DNA of 64,000 nt from an uncultured Campylobacter sp. (GCF_938039205.1 NZ_CALHVM010000047.1:1-64000); one strand, 5' to 3'. Positions 45,596 to 54,186 are shown, numbered from the stretch's first letter. Notes: generated by a model from the sequence alone, not told the origin. A program made the numbers and translations.

Positions 45596-45787
45596 ATGTC
45601 AAGAGTATGTGCAATAACAGGCAAAGGTCCGATGGTAGGCAACAATGTCAGCCACGCGAAAAATAGAACGAAAAGAAGGTTTTTACCAAACCTAAGAACC
45701 ATCCGCGTTACGCTAGAGGACGGCACTACGAGAAAGATCAAAGTAGCTGCTTCTACGCTAAGAACAATGAGAAAACAGTCACGCTAA
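45596..45787 (+). CDS. rpmB: 50S ribosomal protein L28
   Basis: L28 is a 63-residue basic ribosomal protein. The start MSRVCAITGKGPMVGNNVSH and the core RRFLPNLRTIRV are diagnostic. CAAGGAAACAA precedes the ATG. A K+ channel gene follows after about 20 bp and may be co-transcribed. Confidence 0.97.
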   Translation: MSRVCAITGKGPMVGNNVSHAKNRTKRRFLPNLRTIRVTLEDGTTRKIKVAASTLRTMRKQSR

Positions 45788-45808
45788 AATTACCGCAAAT
45801 TTGAGGAG

Positions 45809-46939
45809 TTGTCTTTGTTTAGAAAGATTTTAAAATTCCTCAACTGGTCAAGTTCTGCCAAACCTCAAATTAGTCTTAATACCGAACTTTACGAACAACT
45901 TCGCCCGTTTCGCTTACCGCTCATCTTAGTCGTTTTGATGATGATGATCGGAGCGATGGGTTACGTCACGATCGACGGTTTTAGCCTGATAGACGCGATT
46001 TATCAGGCCGGTATGACTTTTACGACCGTTGGATTTACCGAGGTCGCGCCTATTTCTCCGGCCGGCCGGATTTTTACTATCACTTTTATTTTGCTAGGCT
46101 TTGCTGTTTTTACGTTTTCTACGGGTTTGATGCTCGAAGTTTTAAAAAAAGGCGCGCTCGTAGCAATCATAAAGGAAAGACGAATGTTATATAAAATCGC
46201 AAGGTTGAAAAACCACTTTGTTATCTGCTATCACAACCAATACACAATGGAATTAAGCCGCGAATTTAGGGAAAATCATATTCCTTTCATCGTTATCGAT
46301 CCGCGCGAGGATCTGCCGGAAATCGCGGAAAAATACAAGTATCCATACTATATCGTCTCTCAGCCGCACACGCAAACTGCGCTTTTAAAGACGCATTTTT
46401 CAAGCGCAAAAGGCATGATCACGCTAAGTTCAAACATCGCAGATAACATCGCCCTTATCGCCACCGTGAGGCTATATGAAAAAGAGATCGGGCGCAAAAA
46501 GCCTTATTTTATAATGACAAACTCCGACAACCAAGACGATACCGAGCGCCTAAAAAAGCTCGGCGCAAACAGCGTCGTGAGCCCATCAAAGCTCGTAGCT
46601 CAGCGCCTTAGTGCGATGAGCGTACGTCCGGATATGGAAAATTTGCTCGAGCAGTTTTTGTATAAGCAAGACTCGCCGATCGACATAGAGGAGATATTGG
46701 TGCCTGATTATTCGTGGGTACGCTTTAAACGCCTAAAAGAAACTAACTTGCGAAACATAACAAACGCCGACGTCGTTGGCATCAAAGACGTAAATAACAA
46801 ATTTATTCCGATGCCAAAGGGCGATACGCTAATCGGCACTGGCACGAAGCTACTAGTCATCGGTACTGGCGAGTCGATACGCCTAACCAAACGCGTCATA
46901 AAAAGCAAGCATAAGCCAGAAGAGCTAAAATACGTCTAA
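45809..46939 (+). CDS. two-span potassium channel with TrkA-N (RCK) domain
   Basis: Two membrane spans (about 38-53 and 88-110) flank a pore loop with the filter TTVGFTEV at 72-79, in place of the canonical TVGYGD. A cytoplasmic RCK/TrkA-N domain (about 130-250, HFVICYHNQ) and a TrkA-C-like end follow. It probably conducts K+ under ligand control, but the Tyr-Gly-Asp to Phe-Thr-Glu change could alter selectivity. The start is TTG. The first TTG touches the AGGAG site directly; the one at 45815 has better spacing and may be the true start. Confidence 0.88.
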   Translation: MSLFRKILKFLNWSSSAKPQISLNTELYEQLRPFRLPLILVVLMMMIGAMGYVTIDGFSLIDAIYQAGMTFTTVGFTEVAPISPAGRIFTITFILLGFAVFTFSTGLMLEVLKKGALVAIIKERRMLYKIARLKNHFVICYHNQYTMELSREFRENHIPFIVIDPREDLPEIAEKYKYPYYIVSQPHTQTALLKTHFSSAKGMITLSSNIADNIALIATVRLYEKEIGRKKPYFIMTNSDNQDDTERLKKLGANSVVSPSKLVAQRLSAMSVRPDMENLLEQFLYKQDSPIDIEEILVPDYSWVRFKRLKETNLRNITNADVVGIKDVNNKFIPMPKGDTLIGTGTKLLVIGTGESIRLTKRVIKSKHKPEELKYV

Positions 46940-47210
46940 AATTTGAGACGATTTATGCGTATTTTAATTTTGCCTTTGCCTAGACAGCCGTAAATTTAAT
47001 GCTAAAATCAGGGATTGATTTGATCTCTTACCAAAATTTAAATTTTACAAAAGCATCTTTTGGATTTAAATAGCGTAAAAAATTAAGCTATTTAGAGACG
47101 AAACTAAGCTACCGTAAATTTTAGGGAATGCTCCGAATTTGACGCTTTTTAACCCTCTCTTAAAATAACATTCGCTAAAATTAAATCAAACTTTAATTAA
47201 AGGAGCAAAG

Positions 47211-47435
47211 ATGTTTCATGAGGATAGAGAGCTTATAACTAAGCTAAAAGGTACAAACGCGCACTTTACATCGCTTTTTGATAAGCACAACGAGCTAGAC
47301 GAAAAGATCGCCGAAATGCAAAAAGGCAATGTCTATAACGATGCCGAAGTGGATGCTCTAAAACGCGAGAAACTCAGACTAAAAGACGAAATCTACGCCT
47401 TTTTAGCCGAGTATAAAAAAGAAAATAATCTTTAA
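47211..47435 (+). CDS. DUF465 (YdcH-like) small protein
   Basis: This 74-residue helical protein has the family pattern FHEDRELITKLKGTNAHFTSLFDKHNELDEKI and EVDALKREKLRLKDEIYAFL. It is likely a coiled-coil hairpin in the cytosol; the function of the family is unknown. AAAGGAG precedes the ATG and a terminator follows. In C. jejuni a homologue lies next to rpmB. Confidence 0.9.
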   Translation: MFHEDRELITKLKGTNAHFTSLFDKHNELDEKIAEMQKGNVYNDAEVDALKREKLRLKDEIYAFLAEYKKENNL

Positions 47436-47443
47436 TTTAATAG

Positions 47444-47470
47444 CGGCGGACGATTTGCGCCGCCGTTTTT
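47444..47470 (+). terminator. intrinsic terminator after the DUF465 gene
   Basis: CGGCGG (47444-47449) pairs with CCGCCG (47460-47465), loop of 10 nt, followed at once by TTTTT. It lies 9 nt after the stop codon. Confidence 0.8.
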
Positions 47471-47594
47471 ACCTCAAATTTCATCTTTTTAACTATTTAA
47501 AAATATTTCTAAAAACTTTGTCAAATTTGACTCAAAATCAAAATAAAAAATCACTGCGACAACACTAAATTCATTCGTTAAATTTGAAATGCGA

Positions 47595-47672
47595 TCACAT
47601 AGAAATTTTCTTTAAAACCCAAAAGACCGCCATGCCAACGCATAAAATAATAACCGCCCAAATATATTCCAT
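47595..47672 (-). CDS. 25-residue single-span membrane protein
   Basis: A minus-strand frame of 25 codons begins MEYIWAVIILCVGMAVF and ends with the charged stub LKKISM. It would form one membrane span with a Lys-Lys cytoplasmic end. AAGGA stands 6 nt before the ATG, and a perfect extended -10 (TGTTATAAT) lies about 48 bp upstream. These together support real expression. It resembles in size the small subunits of respiratory or transport complexes, but I cannot match it to any. The nearest genes, the DUF465 gene and ppk, give no clue. Confidence 0.55.
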   Translation of the reverse strand: MEYIWAVIILCVGMAVFWVLKKISM

Positions 47673-47719
47673 CTTATTTCCTTGCCTATTTTTTCCGAAG
47701 CTTAATTTGTTTTTCGTTT

Positions 47720-47725
47720 ATTATA
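47720..47725 (-). promoter_or_regulatory. extended -10 promoter for the 25-residue gene
   Basis: On the minus strand TGTTATAAT places a perfect TATAAT behind a TGn extension, 48 bp before the small gene's ATG. The leader would be about 40 nt and contains the ribosome site. No gene on that strand other than the small frame follows nearby. Confidence 0.55.
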
Positions 47726-47807
47726 ACACAAACTTACGGCTTTTCGGAAAGGCCGTGATTTAAGAGAAAATTCGCTAAAATTTATGAAAGTTTAAAAAGG
47801 ATGGAAA

Positions 47808-49901
47808 ATGGATGAGAAAAAGAGTGTTTTTATCAACCGCGAGCTTAGCTGGCTACGCTTTAACTCGCGCGTTTTGGCTCAGTGCGAAAAGGTGTTGCCG
47901 CCGCTTGAAAAGCTAAAATTTATCGCGATTTATATGACTAATTTGGATGAATTTTACATGATCCGCATCGCGGGGCTTAAGCAGCTTTTTGCCGCTGGAG
48001 TCGCAGCTAGCGGTAGCGACGGCATGAGTCCACTCGAACAGCTAAGAGAGATCAGAAAATACATAAAAGACGAGCTTGCACTCGTGGAAAAGCACTATAA
48101 AGACGCGCTAAAAGAGCTCGCGCAAAACGGGCTTTTTATGAAAAATTACGACGAAATTTCGCCCGAACTTCGCGCCAAATGCGACGAGTATTTTTTCTCA
48201 AATATCCTGCCCGTCATCGTGCCTATCGCGGTTGATGCCACGCATCCGTACCCGCATCTAAATAACCTTAGCTTTAGCTTAGCCGTTAAGCTTGCCGACG
48301 CGGATAGTCCAGAGATCATAAAATTTGGCATGATACGTATCTCGCGCGTTTTGCCGAGGTTTTATCAGGCGGCCGATAATGTCTACGTGCCGATAGAAAC
48401 GATCGTACACCGCCACGCAGAGGAGATTTTCCCGGGTTACAAGCTGCTTAGCTCGGCGGCGTTTAGGGTTACCAGGAACGCCGACATCGTCATCGAGGAA
48501 GAAGAGGCGGATGACTTTATGATGATCCTCGAGCAGGGGCTCAAGCTACGCCGAAAAGGCGCCTTTGTGCGCATGCAGATACAAAAGGACGCCGATGCCG
48601 AGATAGTCGAGTTTCTAAACTCGCACATGAAGATTTTTTATAAGGATATCTACGAGTACACCGTTCCGCTCACGTTAAATTCGCTCTGGCAGATCGTGGG
48701 AAATAAAGAATTCTCCCACCTCTGCCTGCCGCCGTATGCGCCAAAGACCCTGCCGCCTTTTAGCAGCCACCTATCGATGTTTGACGTCATCGACAAAGAG
48801 GACGTGCTGGTCGTGCATCCCTACGAGAGCTTTGATCCCGTCGTGCAGTTTATCAGGGAGGCGAGCAAAGACCCGCGCGTGATCTCGATCCGCATGACGC
48901 TCTACCGCGTCGATAAAAACTCGCCTATCATCCAGGCTCTCATCGACGCCGCAAACGACGGCAAGCAAGTAACCGTAATGGTCGAGCTGAAGGCGAGATT
49001 TGATGAGGAAAATAACCTGCACTGGGCAAAGGCCCTAGAAGACGCCGGCGCGCACGTGATATACGGCATCACGGGCTTTAAGGTGCACGCAAAAGTGAGC
49101 CAAGTCATCCGTCAAGAGGGCGGCAAGCTTAAATTTTACATGCATTTATCCACGGGCAATTATAACGGCGGCTCGGCGAAAATTTACACCGACGTGAGTT
49201 ATTTTACGAGCAGGGCGGAGTTTGCGAGCGATACGACGACGTTTTTTCACATACTTTCGGGCTTTTCTAAAAACCGCCGCTTGCAGACGCTCTCTATGTC
49301 GCCGATGCAGATAAAAGAGCGCGTGTTAGAGATGATAAAAACCGAGACTGCGCACGGCGAGCAGGGCAGGATTGTGGCGAAGATGAACGCGCTGGTGGAT
49401 AGTGACATCGTGGACGCGCTGGTAAAGGCTAGTAGCGCGGGCGTAAAGATCGATCTCATCGTGCGCGGCATCTGCTGCGTGCGCCCTGGTGTGAAAGGCC
49501 TAAGCGAAAATATCCGCGTGAGATCGCTCATCGGCAAATACCTTGAGCACGCGAGGATATTTTATTTCAGACACGCCGACCCTCAAATTTACATCGCTTC
49601 CGCCGACTGGATGCCGCGAAATCTCGAGCGCCGCCTAGAGCTCATGACGCCGATAATCGATAAAAATTTGCAAGAGCGTTTGCTTGAGTTTTTGCGCTTG
49701 CAGCTTAGCGATAACGAGCTGGCGTTTGAGCTGCAAAACAGCGGCGAATACGCCAAAGTAAGGCCAAAAGAGGGCGACGCGCGCATAAACTCGCAAGAGG
49801 TACTCGAGGAGTACGTGAGCGGGATATATAAGGCGACGAAAAAGGATAGCGATAAGGGAAAGAGCGAGCAGATGGTGGCTAAGCTTTTGAAAGAGAGTTG
49901 A
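47808..49901 (+). CDS. ppk: polyphosphate kinase
   Basis: Ppk1 makes polyphosphate from ATP. It starts with the N domain INRELSWLRFNSRVLAQCEK, a hallmark of the family. The autophosphorylated histidine is in GFKVHAKVS; the STGNYNGGSAKIYTDVS block and a second HARIFYFRHADP-type histidine segment follow. The length of 697 is normal. AAGGATGG precedes the ATG. A repeat unit starts 1 nt after its stop codon. Confidence 0.96.
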   Translation: MDEKKSVFINRELSWLRFNSRVLAQCEKVLPPLEKLKFIAIYMTNLDEFYMIRIAGLKQLFAAGVAASGSDGMSPLEQLREIRKYIKDELALVEKHYKDALKELAQNGLFMKNYDEISPELRAKCDEYFFSNILPVIVPIAVDATHPYPHLNNLSFSLAVKLADADSPEIIKFGMIRISRVLPRFYQAADNVYVPIETIVHRHAEEIFPGYKLLSSAAFRVTRNADIVIEEEEADDFMMILEQGLKLRRKGAFVRMQIQKDADAEIVEFLNSHMKIFYKDIYEYTVPLTLNSLWQIVGNKEFSHLCLPPYAPKTLPPFSSHLSMFDVIDKEDVLVVHPYESFDPVVQFIREASKDPRVISIRMTLYRVDKNSPIIQALIDAANDGKQVTVMVELKARFDEENNLHWAKALEDAGAHVIYGITGFKVHAKVSQVIRQEGGKLKFYMHLSTGNYNGGSAKIYTDVSYFTSRAEFASDTTTFFHILSGFSKNRRLQTLSMSPMQIKERVLEMIKTETAHGEQGRIVAKMNALVDSDIVDALVKASSAGVKIDLIVRGICCVRPGVKGLSENIRVRSLIGKYLEHARIFYFRHADPQIYIASADWMPRNLERRLELMTPIIDKNLQERLLEFLRLQLSDNELAFELQNSGEYAKVRPKEGDARINSQEVLEEYVSGIYKATKKDSDKGKSEQMVAKLLKES

Positions 49902-49902
49902 T

Positions 49903-50098
49903 CGGCTTGTCTCGCGAGTGCTTTTCCGAGATTTTGTAAAATTTCGCTCCGCAGGCTACTTGCCTAGCGCACGCTCAATTTTGCTTCAAAACTCGAAAAA
50001 TCATCTCGCGATACTTCGCCTTATCGTTTTGTATTTAAATTCGAAGTCAATTTGTAAATTTTGAGTTCAAATTTTATTCGCCGAGACCCGCACCTTGA
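49903..50098 (+). repeat. 3'-end repeat unit, copy A (after ppk)
   Basis: This is a complete copy of about 190 bp. It begins CGGCTTGT 1 nt after the ppk stop codon, contains a hairpin with the tip GCAGGCTACTTGCCT, then a 30-bp block (50011-50040) that is identical to the complement of 52001-52030, and ends CGCCGAGACCCGCACC. Copy B behind uvrB matches it over the full length in inverted orientation, with scattered differences. No open frame in it looks coding. It also accounts for the 329-bp gap between ppk and the exporter pseudogene. Confidence 0.75.
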
Positions 50099-50230
50099 TG
50101 CTGCTAAAATTTGACTCACAAATTTGCAGAAATCTCCGCATGTCGCGAATTTTACTTCGCTAAACTTTTGTTGTACGCATTCTGGCTAAAATTTAGAAAA
50201 TACAAAAGCACGCCAAATTTAAGGGATAAA

Positions 50231-50843
50231 ATGAACTCTTTTAATGTCTTTTTCTCTGGTTTTTCTCTTGGGCTCTCGCTGATCCTTGCTATCGGAGCGC
50301 AAAATGCCTTCGTGTTAAAACAAGGCATCAAAAAAACAGCATGTTTTTCTGGTTTGTGCCATCTGCGCGCTTAGCGACGCTACGCTGATTTTTGCGGGTG
50401 TATCGGGGTTTGGCTATGTGGTGGAGCACTATCCCATCATCAAAACCGCCGCGCTTTGGGGCGGATTTGTATTTTTGAGCATTTACGGGCTGCGTAGCCT
50501 TTATAGCGCGTTTAGTGCCTCGCATGCGCTAACGGCTGGCGGCGAGGAGGCGCACGGAGCGGTTAAAACAGCGCTTCTCACGCTAGCTTTTACGTGGTTA
50601 AATCCGCACGTTTATCTTGATACGGTCGTGCTACTTGGTTCGGTTTCTACGAAATTTGGCGAGAGTGCGGGACTCTTTGGTGCGGGCGCGATGTGCGCGT
50701 CGTTTGCGTTTTTCTTTTTGCTCGGATACGGAGCTAGATTTTTAGCGTCGTTGTTTCAAAAGCCCGCCGCGTGGAAAATTTTGGAGTTTTTCGTCGGTGT
50801 AACGATGATAGCGCTTGGCGCGATGCTAATCGTCGGTGAGTGA
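50231..50843 (+). pseudogene. LysE/ArgO-family amino-acid exporter, frameshifted
   Basis: The 5' part reads FFSGFSLGLSLILAIGAQNAFVLKQG, the signature start of LysE/ArgO exporters. After a run of seven A (50330-50336) the frame is lost and stops soon after. Removing one A restores IKKQHVFLVCAICALSDATL and joins the 3' part, which contains AFTWLNPHVYLDTVVLLG and four further spans to GAMLIVGE. The whole would be about 203 residues, a normal length. A ribosome site AAGGGA precedes the ATG at 50231. It may be a true pseudogene, a slippage-switched gene, or a sequencing error in the homopolymer. Confidence 0.85.
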
Positions 50844-50950
50844 GGGTGCTTAAATTCAACGACTAAATTTAGGTAGTTTTGTTGCGCTGTTTTTATGCCC
50901 CGTTGGCTAAACTTTGCTAAAATTTAAGTAAATTTACAAGAAAAGAAAAA

Positions 50951-51643
50951 ATGAACGACCAAATTTACCTTATCGGCGACATTCACGGCTGTTATAAAAC
51001 CCTTTGCGCCCTGATAGATCGCTTGCCGCGTGGTGCTGATTCTAAAATTTGCTTCGTGGGCGATCTGATAGATCGCGGCGAGGGGAGTTTTGAGGTCGTG
51101 CAGTTAGTGATACAGCGCGGTTACGCGGCTGTGATGGGCAATCACGAATACCGCCTTTTGCAACACAAAGACGCATTTTTGCGTGGCGAAATGCCTAGCG
51201 ATCCGCGCTGGTTTTACCTAAACGGCGGCGCACAGACTTTTGCATCCTATGCCAAAGCCAGCCGTGCCCAGAAGCTCGCGCACATAGAGTTTTTGTTAAA
51301 TTTGCCGTTTTATTTGGAGTTTGACGAGTTTAAAAACGCGCAAGGCAGGCGGCTCGTCGTATCGCACTCGGCGATTGGGCGGATGTGGCGGCTGCGTAAC
51401 TCGGACGGCGATAGTGCGGCGGAGTTCAGGCGGCACGTGCTTTGTGGCAGGGGCGATTTTAGCCAAAACGATGACGTCTTTAACGTTTACGGACATACGC
51501 CGATCGCTGAGCCCGATATTACGGAATTTGGCGCAAATATCGACACTGGCTGCGTCTATAGGCACGATTTTGGCCATCTTTGCGCGCTTGAATTTCCGAG
51601 CATGCGAGTCTTTATGCAGGAAAATATCGAGGAGGGCGGGTGA
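50951..51643 (+). CDS. serine/threonine-phosphatase-like metallophosphoesterase
   Basis: This 230-residue protein has all motifs of the PPP/PrpE family: GDIHGCYKTL, FVGDLIDRGEGS, VMGNHEYRL, and later YGHTPIAEPDI with INIDTGCVYR-like sequence. It could be a protein phosphatase or a bis(5'-nucleosyl)-tetraphosphatase-like enzyme; sequence does not decide. AAGAAAAGAAAA stands before the ATG instead of a strong ribosome site. It lies within the interval bounded by inverted repeat copies A and B. Confidence 0.9.
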   Translation: MNDQIYLIGDIHGCYKTLCALIDRLPRGADSKICFVGDLIDRGEGSFEVVQLVIQRGYAAVMGNHEYRLLQHKDAFLRGEMPSDPRWFYLNGGAQTFASYAKASRAQKLAHIEFLLNLPFYLEFDEFKNAQGRRLVVSHSAIGRMWRLRNSDGDSAAEFRRHVLCGRGDFSQNDDVFNVYGHTPIAEPDITEFGANIDTGCVYRHDFGHLCALEFPSMRVFMQENIEEGG

Positions 51644-51684
51644 GTTTATTCAAATTTGAGGCCAAATTTGACTAAAATTTGAAA

Positions 51685-51710
51685 TTTATGCACCGAGACC
51701 AGCACCTTTA
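51685..51710 (+). repeat. 3'-end repeat unit, fragment D (after metallophosphoesterase)
   Basis: CACCGAGACCAGCACCTTTA matches the closing part of units A and B (CACCGAGACCCGTACC). It lies about 45 nt after the stop codon of the preceding gene and in the same sense. The rest of the unit is not recognisable here. Confidence 0.5.
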
Positions 51711-51765
51711 AGGCACTAAATTTGGTTTGGTTAAATTTAGCGTTGCGAGTTTGGTTTCCTTGCGT

Positions 51766-51795
51766 AAAAAAACAACCGTTTGAGGTTGTTTTTTT
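51766..51795. terminator. bidirectional intrinsic terminator
   Basis: AAAAAAACAACC (51766-51777) and GGTTGTTTTTTT (51784-51795) form a 12-bp perfect stem with a 6-nt loop. A/T runs on both sides make it work on either strand. It lies between the convergent metallophosphoesterase and uvrB genes. Confidence 0.85.
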
Positions 51796-51804
51796 ACTTT
51801 GTTG

Positions 51805-51852
51805 TAAAGGGGGTGGGGGCTTGAATGGCGAAGTCGCTCCCCACCCCCTTTA
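51805..51852. repeat. 14-bp perfect G/C-rich inverted repeat
   Basis: TAAAGGGGGTGGGG at 51805-51818 pairs perfectly with 51839-51852 across a 20-nt loop. It stands 9 nt after the bidirectional terminator. The G-runs are striking against the AT-rich surroundings. Confidence 0.7.
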
Positions 51853-51865
51853 ATTCCCCTCCCCC
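51839..51865 (-). other. canonical G-quadruplex motif
   Basis: On the minus strand the order is G5-A-G4-AATTAAA-G5-T-G4, which fits the G4 motif with loops of 1, 7 and 1 nt. Half of it is also an arm of the 51805-51852 hairpin, so the two folds compete. The uvrB transcript would carry the G-rich strand if it reads this far. Confidence 0.65.
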
Positions 51866-51867
51866 TA

Positions 51868-51913
51868 CGACGCTTTTAAGGTGGCGACACTGCTTTGCTG
51901 ACGTAAAGCGTCG
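51868..51913. repeat. 9-bp inverted repeat
   Basis: CGACGCTTT (51868-51876) pairs perfectly with AAAGCGTCG (51905-51913). It is a further hairpin in the crowded 500-bp gap between the metallophosphoesterase and uvrB. No coding sequence is seen in this gap. Confidence 0.5.
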
Positions 51914-51943
51914 CGAGTTTTTGACTCTAAATTTGATGTTTTC

Positions 51944-52136
51944 AGGGTACGGGTCTCGGTGGGTCAAATTTGAAACCGAAATTTACAAATTTGACTTCAA
52001 ATTTAAATACAAAACGATAAGGCGAAGTATTTTTTCTTTAGACGAGGCGGAAATGAGCCGAGCGAGGGCGCATACATATAGTATGTAACTGAGCTTCGGT
52101 GAAATTTCCAACGACGTATAAAGGAAAAACAAGCCG
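51944..52136 (-). repeat. 3'-end repeat unit, copy B (after uvrB)
   Basis: Read on the minus strand, the unit begins CGGCTTGT 6 nt after the uvrB stop codon, runs through TATACGTCGTTGGAAATTT, a hairpin with tip CATACTATATGTATG, the 30-bp block shared exactly with copy A, and ends CACCGAGACCCGTACC. The outer stem pairs GGAAAT with ATTTCC and the middle CCGA with TCGG; these pairs differ in sequence from copy A but keep the fold. Confidence 0.75.
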
Positions 52137-52142
52137 TCAAAT

Positions 52143-54119
52143 TTAGAGCTTGCGGATTTTGGCGATCTCGTCGCGCAACGCCGCCGCCTTCTCAAATTCT
52201 AGCTGCTCCGCGGCTTCTAGCATCTGCTTTCTTAGCTCTTTGATTATGCTGGCTCGCTCGCTGGCAGGCATTTTTTCCAGATTTTTGCCGCGTTTATATA
52301 TCTCGCCTTCATCCTCGACGTGCAGGCTCTCCTCGATGTTTCGGCTGGCCGAGCGCGGCGTGATGCCGTGGGCGCGGTTGTATTCGTCCTGCATCTTGCG
52401 GCGAGCCAGCGTCGTATCCATCGCTTCTTGCATGGATTTGGTGATCTTTTTGGCAAACATCAGCACTCGTCCGTTTACGTTTCTAGCCGCACGCCCCATC
52501 GTTTGGATTAGGCTTGTCGTAGAGCGTAAAAAGCCCTCCTTATCGGCATCCATAATGGCTATGAGGCTAACCTCTGGCAGATCAAGCCCTTCTCTTAGCA
52601 AATTTATGCCGATAAGCATATCAAACTCGCCTCCGCGCAGCCCGCGGATGATCTCGTTTCGCTCGACGGCGTCGATATCGGAGTGCATGTATTTGACTTT
52701 GATGCCTAGCTCTGTGTAGTAGCGGCTGAGCTCCTCGGCCATCTTTTTGGTGAGCACGGTGACTAGCACGCGCTCGTTTCTCTCGATCGTTTTTTTAGCC
52801 TCGTCAAATAAAATCTCCACCTGATTTTCGCTATCTTTTATCTCGATTAAGGGATCTAGCAGTCCCGTCGGACGTAAAATTTGCTCGTAGACGTGGCCAC
52901 AGCTCAAATTTATCTCGTATTCATTTGGGGTTGCCGAGACAAAAAGAAATTTGGCGCGTTTGTTTATAAACTCGTCAAATTTGAGCGGACGGTTATCTAG
53001 CGCGGAGGGCAAACGAAATCCGTACTCCACCAGTACCTCTTTGCGGCTGCGATCTCCTGCGTACATACCGCGAAACTGCGGCAGGCTCACATGGCTTTCG
53101 TCTACGATGACCAGGTAGTCCTTGCCTCCTAGCTCGAAATAATCAAACATAGAGTAGGGCGTCTCTCCCGCCTTTTGCCCGGTTAGGTGGCGCGCGTAGT
53201 TTTCGATGCCCTTGCACATGCCCGTGCTGCTCATCATCTCTAGATCAAATTCCACTCGCTGTTTTAGGCGCTGCGCCTCAACGAGCTTGCCTTGCTCGTT
53301 AAATTCTTTTAGCCGCTCAGCTAGTTCCTCTTCTATCTGTTTGATCGCGATTTTTAAGCGATCTGCGCCCACGATAAACTGACTCGTGGCATAAAGCGTA
53401 AATTTACCCACGTCTTTTAGCTTTTTGTTTTCTAGCACGTCAAAGTGATACATCGCATCGATCTCATCGCCGAAAAACTCGATGCGAAGCGCCTCATCAC
53501 CCCAGTACGCGGGATATACGTCCACCACGTCGCCGTTTACGCGAAAGTCGCCGCGGTCGAAATAAACGTCGTTTCGCTTGTATCCCATATCCACTAGCTT
53601 TTGCAGTAGCGCGCGCTGGTTGATTTTATCGCCGACGTTTAGGTATGCGACCATGCCTTGGTATTCGCTAGGATTACCTAAGCCGTAGTTGGCCGATACC
53701 GACGCCACGCACACGACGTCGTCAAAGCTAAGCAAGCTCGCCGTCGCAGAGAGGCGCAGGCGCTCGAGCTCCTCGTTTACGGAGCTGTCTTTTTCTATGA
53801 AAAGATCCTGGCGCGGGATATAGGCTTCGGGCTGATAGTAGTCGTAGTAGCTGATAAAATACTCCACGTGATTTTTAGGGAAAAAGCCCTTAAATTCGCT
53901 ATAAAGCTGCGCGGCAAGGGACTTGTTGTGCGTCATGATTAGCGTTGGCATATTTAGCTCGCGTATAACGTTTGCCATCGTAAAGGTCTTGCCTGAGCCC
54001 GTGACGCCTAAAAGCGTTTGGTATTTGTTGCCAGATCTTACGGAGGCTACGATATTTTGGGCTGCGCGGGCCTGATCCTCGCTCGGGCTAAATTTGGACG
54101 AAATTTCAAAATTTTTCAT
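52143..54119 (-). CDS. uvrB: excinuclease ABC subunit UvrB
   Basis: UvrB is the damage-verifying helicase of nucleotide excision repair. Walker A GVTGSGKTFTMANVI is near residue 40, followed by YYDYYQPEAYIPRQDLFIEK (the beta-hairpin region), DESHVSLPQ, and QTMGRAARN. The C-terminal UvrC-binding segment has LEFEKAAALRDEI. The length of 658 is normal. It is divergent from the 77-residue coiled-coil gene, as in C. jejuni. Confidence 0.97.
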   Translation of the reverse strand: MKNFEISSKFSPSEDQARAAQNIVASVRSGNKYQTLLGVTGSGKTFTMANVIRELNMPTLIMTHNKSLAAQLYSEFKGFFPKNHVEYFISYYDYYQPEAYIPRQDLFIEKDSSVNEELERLRLSATASLLSFDDVVCVASVSANYGLGNPSEYQGMVAYLNVGDKINQRALLQKLVDMGYKRNDVYFDRGDFRVNGDVVDVYPAYWGDEALRIEFFGDEIDAMYHFDVLENKKLKDVGKFTLYATSQFIVGADRLKIAIKQIEEELAERLKEFNEQGKLVEAQRLKQRVEFDLEMMSSTGMCKGIENYARHLTGQKAGETPYSMFDYFELGGKDYLVIVDESHVSLPQFRGMYAGDRSRKEVLVEYGFRLPSALDNRPLKFDEFINKRAKFLFVSATPNEYEINLSCGHVYEQILRPTGLLDPLIEIKDSENQVEILFDEAKKTIERNERVLVTVLTKKMAEELSRYYTELGIKVKYMHSDIDAVERNEIIRGLRGGEFDMLIGINLLREGLDLPEVSLIAIMDADKEGFLRSTTSLIQTMGRAARNVNGRVLMFAKKITKSMQEAMDTTLARRKMQDEYNRAHGITPRSASRNIEESLHVEDEGEIYKRGKNLEKMPASERASIIKELRKQMLEAAEQLEFEKAAALRDEIAKIRKL

Positions 54120-54186
54120 TTTTTACCTTAAAAATCAGCTTTTTTTGTTACAATTACGTAAAATTATACCAAAACTAAGGAAAAAG

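Noticed and set aside
51825..52088. 87-residue open frame between the metallophosphoesterase and uvrB
   Set aside because: It runs through the G/C hairpin and repeat copy B, has no family resemblance and no ribosome site.
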